The position numbers and the translations under genes are program-made. From UBA4735 sp036569845 (GTDB lineage: Bacteria > Chloroflexota > Limnocylindria > P2-11E): DNA of 9,788 nt. Location of the stretch: positions 1-9,788 of the forward strand of contig DATCPY010000150.1 in NCBI GenBank assembly GCA_036569845.1. The letters run 5' to 3'. The notes beneath the pieces were generated by a model. It saw only the letters and a list, made by a program, of their open reading frames with translations, searched no databases and had not been told where the DNA came from. This document shows, piece after piece, positions 6,089 through 9,788 of this stretch (position 1 is its first letter; each line of letters starts with the position of its first letter).

Positions 6089-7083
6089 GCGCCGCCGCGG
6101 TCTGGTTCCCGCGCGCGCGGTCGGTGGAGCTGCGTACCGAGGAGCTCGCCGAGACCGGCCCGGACGAGGTGCGCGTTCGCGCGGCGCTGTCGGCCATCTC
6201 GCACGGGACCGAGATGCTCGTCTACCGCGGCGAGGTGGACGCCGGGCTTTCGCTCGACCTTCCGACGCTCGCCGGGGGCTATGGTTTTCCGCTCAAGTAC
6301 GGGTACGCGAACGTTGGCCGCGTCGTCGCGCTCGGGCGGGACGTGCGCGGCCTCCGCGAGGGCGACCTCGTGTTCGCGTTGCACCCGCATCAGGACGAAT
6401 ACGTCGTCCCCGCGTCGCTCGTCCATCGCCTGCCGGACCGCGTCGCGCCCGAGGAGGGCGTGTTCCTCGCGAATCTCGAGACCGCGATCAACGTCGTGCT
6501 CGATGCGAAGCCTCGTCTCGGCGAGGCCGTCGCCGTCTTCGGACAGGGAGTCGTGGGGCTCCTCGTGACGCAGCTCCTGCGTCGCTCGGGCGCCCGCGTG
6601 ATCGCGATCGAGCCGTCAGCGCTGCGACGCTCGTTCGCGGAACGTTGCGGCGCCAAGGACGCGATGGCCCCGGGCGACGCCGCTCGGGTGCGTACTCTCG
6701 CCGGCGGGCTTGGTGCGGATATCGCCATCGAGGCGAGCGGCAGCCCAGCGGCCCTCCAGGAGGCGATCGACTGCGTCGCGCCTGACGGCACCGTGGTCGT
6801 GTGCTCGTGGTACGGCGAGAAGCCGGTGCCCCTCGACCTCGGCGGCCGGTTCCACCGCGGGCGCGTGCGCTTGATCAGCTCCCAGGTCGGGCGGATCGAC
6901 CCGGCACTCGCGCCGCGCTGGGACCGCGAGCGGCGGCTCGGGCTCGCCATGGACCTGCTCGGCGAGCTGATCCTCGCGGACCTCATCACGCATCGCATCG
7001 CGTTCACTCGCGCGGCCGAGGCCTACGCGCTGCTCGACGCCGGTGACAGCGAGACCGTCCAGGTGGTGCTCGACTACGCCTGA
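6085..7083 (+). CDS. Medium-chain (MDR/zinc-ADH family) dehydrogenase
   Basis: This 332-residue protein has the two-domain MDR layout: a GroES-like N-terminal part (1-125) and a Rossmann domain with VFGQGVVGLL (151-160, GxGxxG) followed by VIAIEPS. It oxidises or reduces an alcohol or carbonyl with a nicotinamide cofactor. The subgroup is marked by SHGTEMLVYRG (39-49) where zinc ADHs have C-G-T/S-D. The GHE motif is replaced (KYGYANVGRVVALG), and the four-Cys structural zinc lobe is missing, so despite the family name zinc binding is doubtful. GTG 6085 overlaps the fusion gene's stop (GTGA), with an AGGCGGA stretch just upstream. It is the middle gene of the three-gene operon, so its substrate is probably made or used by the neighbours. 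Substrate cannot be read from sequence. Confidence 0.88.
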   Translation: MSAAAVWFPRARSVELRTEELAETGPDEVRVRAALSAISHGTEMLVYRGEVDAGLSLDLPTLAGGYGFPLKYGYANVGRVVALGRDVRGLREGDLVFALHPHQDEYVVPASLVHRLPDRVAPEEGVFLANLETAINVVLDAKPRLGEAVAVFGQGVVGLLVTQLLRRSGARVIAIEPSALRRSFAERCGAKDAMAPGDAARVRTLAGGLGADIAIEASGSPAALQEAIDCVAPDGTVVVCSWYGEKPVPLDLGGRFHRGRVRLISSQVGRIDPALAPRWDRERRLGLAMDLLGELILADLITHRIAFTRAAEAYALLDAGDSETVQVVLDYA

Positions 7084-7087
7084 CGTC

Positions 7088-8026
7088 GTGCTCATCACGG
7101 CGGGCGATCCGGCCCGGCGCACCGGCGGCAACCTGTACGACCGGCACATGCTCGCGGCGATGCGCCGCGACGGCATGCGCGTGACGACGGTGGTGCTCCG
7201 CGGTACACGCGATGCGGGACGGCTTGCCGGGCTGCGCCCGTCGTGCGCGTTGGTCGACACCATCGCCGCCAGGCTCGCGGCACGGCACCTCGCGAGCCTC
7301 CGCGCCGGCGGATCCACGGTCATCGCGCTCACGCACATGCGGCTCGGCGCGGCGGTGCTCGCGCGTCGCGCCGATCGGGTCATCGCGGTGAGTCGCGCGC
7401 TCGCCGACGAGCTCGTCGCAGCCGGGATCGACCGGCGGCGGATCGTCGTCATCTCGCCCGGCCATGACGGCGTCGCCGCTCGGCCGCGCGCGACGCGCGA
7501 CCGACGCATCTTGTGCGTCGGGAACTGGATGCCGGCAAAGGGGATCCACACCCTGGTCGCGGCCGTGGCGCGGCTGCCCGGCGTCACGCTCGATCTCGTC
7601 GGCGACGCACCGGACGCGGCGTACGCCGCCCGGGTGCGCCGCGAGATCGAGGCTCGCGGGCTCGGGTCACGCGTACGCATCCACGGGTCGCTCGGCCGTG
7701 CCGCGCTTGAGCGTCGGTACGCCGCGGCATCGATGTTCGCGTTGCCGTCCATCCGCGAGGCCTACCCCATCGTGTACGCCGAGGCGCTCGCGCACGGCCT
7801 GCCCGTCGTGGGATGCGACATCCCCGCGGTCCGCGAGGTCACCGGCGGCGCGGCCATCCTCGTCCCACCCGGACGGGTCGGCCCCCTTGCGGCCGCGCTC
7901 AACGAGCTGCTCACGGACGAACGCCGATACCGCGACCTCGCGAGCCGGGCGCTGCTCCGCGCGCGGCAGCTACCCACCTGGGCCGAGAGCGAGGCGCGGT
8001 TCGTTCGTGCAGTGAGAGAAGGTTGA
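7088..8026 (+). CDS. GT4-family glycosyltransferase
   Basis: This protein is 312 residues from GTG 7088, which lies 5 bases after the dehydrogenase stop. The frame stays open to GTG 7043 inside the upstream gene, but the conserved beginning LITAGDPARRTGGNLYDRHM fits the later start. It has the GT-B fold. VIALTHMRLGAAV and DRVIAVSRALADEL (97-110) belong to the N-terminal domain, ILCVGNWMPAKGIHTLV (141-157) begins the C-terminal nucleotide-sugar domain, and SIREAYPIVYAEALAHGLPV (221-240) contains the retaining-enzyme E-x7-E motif with Glu224 and Glu232. GPLAAALNELL ends the fold. At 312 residues it is shorter than most GT4 enzymes (about 350-400), because the N-terminal domain is compact. No signal or membrane helix is visible, so it is cytosolic. 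Its place in the operon suggests it glycosylates a product of the two upstream enzymes; donor and acceptor are unknown. Confidence 0.9.
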   Translation: MLITAGDPARRTGGNLYDRHMLAAMRRDGMRVTTVVLRGTRDAGRLAGLRPSCALVDTIAARLAARHLASLRAGGSTVIALTHMRLGAAVLARRADRVIAVSRALADELVAAGIDRRRIVVISPGHDGVAARPRATRDRRILCVGNWMPAKGIHTLVAAVARLPGVTLDLVGDAPDAAYAARVRREIEARGLGSRVRIHGSLGRAALERRYAAASMFALPSIREAYPIVYAEALAHGLPVVGCDIPAVREVTGGAAILVPPGRVGPLAAALNELLTDERRYRDLASRALLRARQLPTWAESEARFVRAVREG

Positions 8027-8066
8027 TCGAGCGGCAGCGGGCCGCGATCAGGGCCGCGTCAGGCGT

Positions 8067-8198
8067 CTAGCGGGCGAAGCTGGACGGTGAGGACGAGCTC
8101 GCGTTCTTGTCGGTCGGCTTCTTCTTCTTGACGTCGGGGTTCTTCGCGCGGCGGCGGGCCGCTTTCAGTCGGGCTCGTGATCCGGTACGTCGCGACAT
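8067..8198 (-). CDS. Small very basic protein, 43 residues, unknown function
   Basis: This short gene reads MSRRTGSRARLKAARRRAKN (1-20), then PDVKKKKPTDKN and a serine-rich tail ending SSFAR. Sixteen of 43 residues are Lys or Arg. It has the best ribosome binding site in the window: AAAAAGGAG (8212 to 8204), 5 bases before the ATG. A -10-like TAATAC with a TGG extension lies at 8247-8252. It converges with the glycosyltransferase, with 40 bp between the two stops. The composition suggests RNA or DNA binding, for example a ribosome-associated or nucleoid protein. It does not match L34, L36 or Thx as I know them, and I do not recognise the family. Confidence 0.7.
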   Translation of the reverse strand: MSRRTGSRARLKAARRRAKNPDVKKKKPTDKNASSSSPSSFAR

Positions 8199-8203
8199 GA
8201 GGT

Positions 8204-8212
8204 CTCCTTTTT
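8204..8212 (-). promoter_or_regulatory. Strong Shine-Dalgarno site of the 43-residue basic protein
   Basis: AAAAAGGAG on the minus strand lies 5 bases before ATG 8198. It decides that this short frame is a real gene, since most genes in the window have weak or absent ribosome sites. Confidence 0.7.
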
Positions 8213-8223
8213 CTGATCGAGAA

Positions 8224-8319
8224 CTAAGGATGCGCCCTGCGACCGCGTATTACCAGGAAGGCCGTACAGACCTCTGCGCTCTGCCGAGTCACCCAGCGCT
8301 TGACGTGGTCGGCGGTCAT
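8224..8319 (-). CDS. Possible 31-residue small ORF downstream of the response regulator
   Basis: The frame reads MTADHVKRWVTRQSAEVC then TAFLVIRGRRAHP. It continues, in the same frame as the response regulator, the stretch after that gene's stop (SADRLIWERVLNY). From CTG ATC TGG onward the first 19 codons all end in G or C, as in the window's real genes, after which the bias fades. No ribosome site is well placed for the ATG. The 3' part overlaps the likely -10 region of the basic protein. It may be a real small protein or a relic of a longer C-terminus. I recognise no family. Confidence 0.3.
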   Translation of the reverse strand: MTADHVKRWVTRQSAEVCTAFLVIRGRRAHP

Positions 8320-8340
8320 GTAGTTGAGGACCCGCTCCCA

Positions 8341-8364
8341 GATCAGCCGATCAGCCGATCAGCC
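8341..8364. repeat. Three tandem copies of the 8-mer GATCAGCC
   Basis: GATCAGCC is repeated three times without interruption, followed by GCCG. On the minus strand the first unit supplies the TGA stop of the response regulator, and the other two lie directly after it. Units of 8 bp shift the reading frame when copy number changes, but the regulator stops in the first unit whatever the number. Confidence 0.9.
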
Positions 8365-8706
8365 GCCGACGAGCGAGAGCATGGCCGGAAGGAGCGGAAG
8401 GTCGAACGGCTTTCGGAGCGCCGCGATGAATCCCGGCGCATCCGGCGGCCGGACGAACCGGCTCGCTGACACGACGAGCACCGGGATCATGCAGGTCGTC
8501 GCGTCGGCCTTCATCGTCCGGAGGATGTCGTAACCGTCCATCCCTGGGAGGGCGAGATCGAGGATGACGAGGTCGGGCCGCTCGTCGAGCAGCTGCAGAC
8601 CTTCGACGCCGTCGGCGGCGAGGATCGCCTCGTGTCCTTCATCCCGAAGCATCCGCGCGTACATCTCCCGGGTGTCGGCGTCGTCTTCGATGGCCAGGAT
8701 CCGCAG
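8359..8706 (-). CDS. Single-domain CheY-like response regulator, probable CTG start
   Basis: This 115-residue protein is a stand-alone receiver domain with no output domain. It would be phosphorylated by a histidine kinase not present in the window. The acidic pocket is ILAIEDDADT near the N-terminus, the phospho-acceptor Asp is in LVILDLALPGMDGYD, the switch Ser is in VLVVSAS and the conserved Lys is in LRKPFD. Translated from the first ATG/GTG/TTG, the frame would gain a long junk extension. The family's usual N-terminus (M-R-I-L-x-x-E-D-D) aligns with CTG at 8706-8704, and AAGGAG (8719 to 8714) lies 7 bases before it. I therefore propose CTG as the start. It lies 73 bp downstream of the Hint lipoprotein gene on the same strand. 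Confidence 0.88.
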   Translation of the reverse strand: MRILAIEDDADTREMYARMLRDEGHEAILAADGVEGLQLLDERPDLVILDLALPGMDGYDILRTMKADATTCMIPVLVVSASRFVRPPDAPGFIAALRKPFDLPLLPAMLSLVGG

Positions 8707-8779
8707 AGGGGCACTCCTTGTCGCGCGCTGAAATAGGTATGTGCCGACGCAACTGTAGAAGAGGGCAAGCGACCAACCC

Positions 8780-9788
8780 CTAGTGGCGGAGCGTGCTGCG
8801 AAGGGGTATCTCGCCGGCCCAGTAGGTCCCGGTCGGCCCCGACGGAAGCAGATCGAAGGTGGTCCCGGACCCGTAGGGCACGCGGTCGGCGCTCGTGACC
8901 GCCACGCCGTCGACGACATCCCCGGAGCCGATCGAACCCAGCAGCCGACCGTCCGCGAGCGGGTGGCCCGGTGAGGCGTAGACCTCGCGCCCATCGGCGA
9001 GCACGAGGTGCACGACCGCGTGATCGGCCGGTGCGGTCATGCTGCCCACGAGGGTGACCGTCGCCGCGACGCGGGCGCCGCGCTCGTCTGCGGTCCAGAC
9101 GCTCATGCCCTCGCGGAGATCCTCGACCGCGATCGGGCCACTCGGCGTGGCGATCGACGTGCCGCGCGCGAGGCAGATCGGGCACGGCGGCGGACCGCTC
9201 GCTGTCTGCGAGGCGACCACGATCTGACCGTGCTGGTCGATGGTGCCGTCGACGAGCGACCCGGTCTTCTCGTTCGGCGTGAACCGCGCCGTGAAGCGGT
9301 ACGCCGCACCGCTCGGATCGAGGCGCAGTGCGCCGAGCATCTTCCAGTCGGTGTAGATGGCGATCTTCTGAGCGTGCGTGTACGTCTGGCTCGGGGCGTA
9401 CCCAAGATGCGCGAGGATCGCGTCGAAGGTCTGGGTGTCCTGCTGGATCTCGGGGAAGCGCGATTCGGCGAGGGTGTCCTGGTCCGAGCGTGCGACCGGA
9501 TAGAAGTCGGGGTCGCAGTACCAGAGCCGGCCAAAGCGATCGACGAGGACGTACTTCAGCTGGGCGAGGGTGAGCGCGCCGGACGCCGCGGGCGTGACCG
9601 TCGGGGATGGCGTCGGCGGGCGCGTCGCCGTCGGGGTCGAGGTCGGCGCGCCGCTCGGCGCGGGCGTGACGGGCTGGATCGTCGCGCTGATCGCGGTCGC
9701 CGACGCTACCGGCTGCGGCGTCGGGCTGGCGAGCGCGCCGAGCCGGTCACCGCAGGCTGCGGCAACGAGCACGAGCGCGGCGAGACCG
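8780..9788 (-). CDS. Lipoprotein with C-terminal Hint (Hedgehog/intein-type) domain, 5' end outside window
   Basis: The visible 330+ residues begin within a lipoprotein signal (GLAALVLVAAAC), whose start lies beyond 9788. Numbering from the GTG codon at 9772, Cys7 is the lipidation site. Residues 16-65 are a Ser/Thr/Pro/Ala-rich spacer. Residues 68-195 are a globular domain with LKYVLVDRFGRLWYCDPDFY and QKIAIYTDWKMLGAL; I recognise the combination in other bacteria but know no function. Residues 200-330 are a Hint domain: CLARGTSIATPSGPIAVEDL starts with the nucleophile Cys200, SVWTADERG follows, SPGHPLADG has the block-B His270, and TFDLLPSGPTGTYWAG leads to the end STLRH. There is no terminal His-Asn and no downstream extein, so protein splicing is not expected. 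Hedgehog-style cleavage before Cys200, or transfer to a nucleophile, is possible. It would act outside the membrane. Confidence 0.85.
   Translation of the reverse strand, partial: GLAALVLVAAACGDRLGALASPTPQPVASATAISATIQPVTPAPSGAPTSTPTATRPPTPSPTVTPAASGALTLAQLKYVLVDRFGRLWYCDPDFYPVARSDQDTLAESRFPEIQQDTQTFDAILAHLGYAPSQTYTHAQKIAIYTDWKMLGALRLDPSGAAYRFTARFTPNEKTGSLVDGTIDQHGQIVVASQTASGPPPCPICLARGTSIATPSGPIAVEDLREGMSVWTADERGARVAATVTLVGSMTAPADHAVVHLVLADGREVYASPGHPLADGRLLGSIGSGDVVDGVAVTSADRVPYGSGTTFDLLPSGPTGTYWAGEIPLRSTLRH

Noticed and set aside
7043..7087. Glycosyltransferase start at GTG 7043
   Set aside because: It would lie inside the dehydrogenase gene and add a Trp/Cys/Arg-containing stretch unlike GT4 N-termini; GTG 7088 fits the conserved beginning.
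6616..7752. 378-residue minus-strand frame
   Set aside because: Antisense of the dehydrogenase and glycosyltransferase genes, Ser/Arg-rich, with no recognisable domain.
8780..9190. Functional intein splicing in the Hint protein
   Set aside because: No C-terminal His-Asn plus nucleophile and no C-extein: the protein ends with the Hint domain.
1..9788. CRISPR array, insertion sequence or replication origin
   Set aside because: No regularly spaced repeats, transposase, terminal inverted repeats or DnaA-box cluster were seen.

Overview
The window is a high-GC bacterial chromosome segment. Genes are tightly packed, GTG starts and 4-nt stop/start overlaps are common, and third codon positions are mostly G or C. 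Ca. Chloroflexota (Limnocylindria/Ellin6529-like) or a related deep soil or groundwater lineage would fit, but that is inference from style and gene content (Ser/Thr/Pro-rich Hint lipoprotein, fused riboflavin-type enzyme). No marker gene fixes the taxon.

Layout. 1-303 holds no convincing gene apart from a possible 12-codon tail of an upstream gene. 304-1979 (+) is a two-gene unit: a lipoprotein with an S41 peptidase fold and a GNAT acetyltransferase. 2185-3319 (-) is a tRNA-Phe locus. An intact tRNA-Phe(GAA) at 3247-3319 is followed by a MetF-like gene and then by a second, detached copy of the tRNA 3' half, the footprint of a very small integrated element with no integrase of its own. 3518-4297 (+) is a PlsC-type acyltransferase. 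4345-4704 (-) is a FolB-like protein. It is divergent, across 73 bp, from a three-gene (+) operon at 4778-8026: a GTP cyclohydrolase II / RibD-reductase fusion, an MDR-type dehydrogenase and a GT4 glycosyltransferase. 8067-9788 (-) holds, in transcription order, a Hint-domain lipoprotein cut by the window end, a CheY-like single-domain response regulator that seems to start at CTG, and a 43-residue very basic protein.

How the genes may work together. The most coherent group is 4345-8026. A GTP ring-opening enzyme is fused directly to the ribosyl reductase, with no deaminase between them, and is followed without gaps by an oxidoreductase and a glycosyltransferase. No ribB, ribE, ribH or FMN riboswitch is present, and a FolB homologue that appears to lack catalytic residues lies divergently next to it. 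This suggests a GTP-derived pyrimidine, pterin or flavin-like metabolite that is reduced and then glycosylated, rather than ordinary riboflavin supply. That is a hypothesis. The second notable item is the 1,059-bp tRNA-Phe-borne unit whose only cargo is a MetF-like gene.
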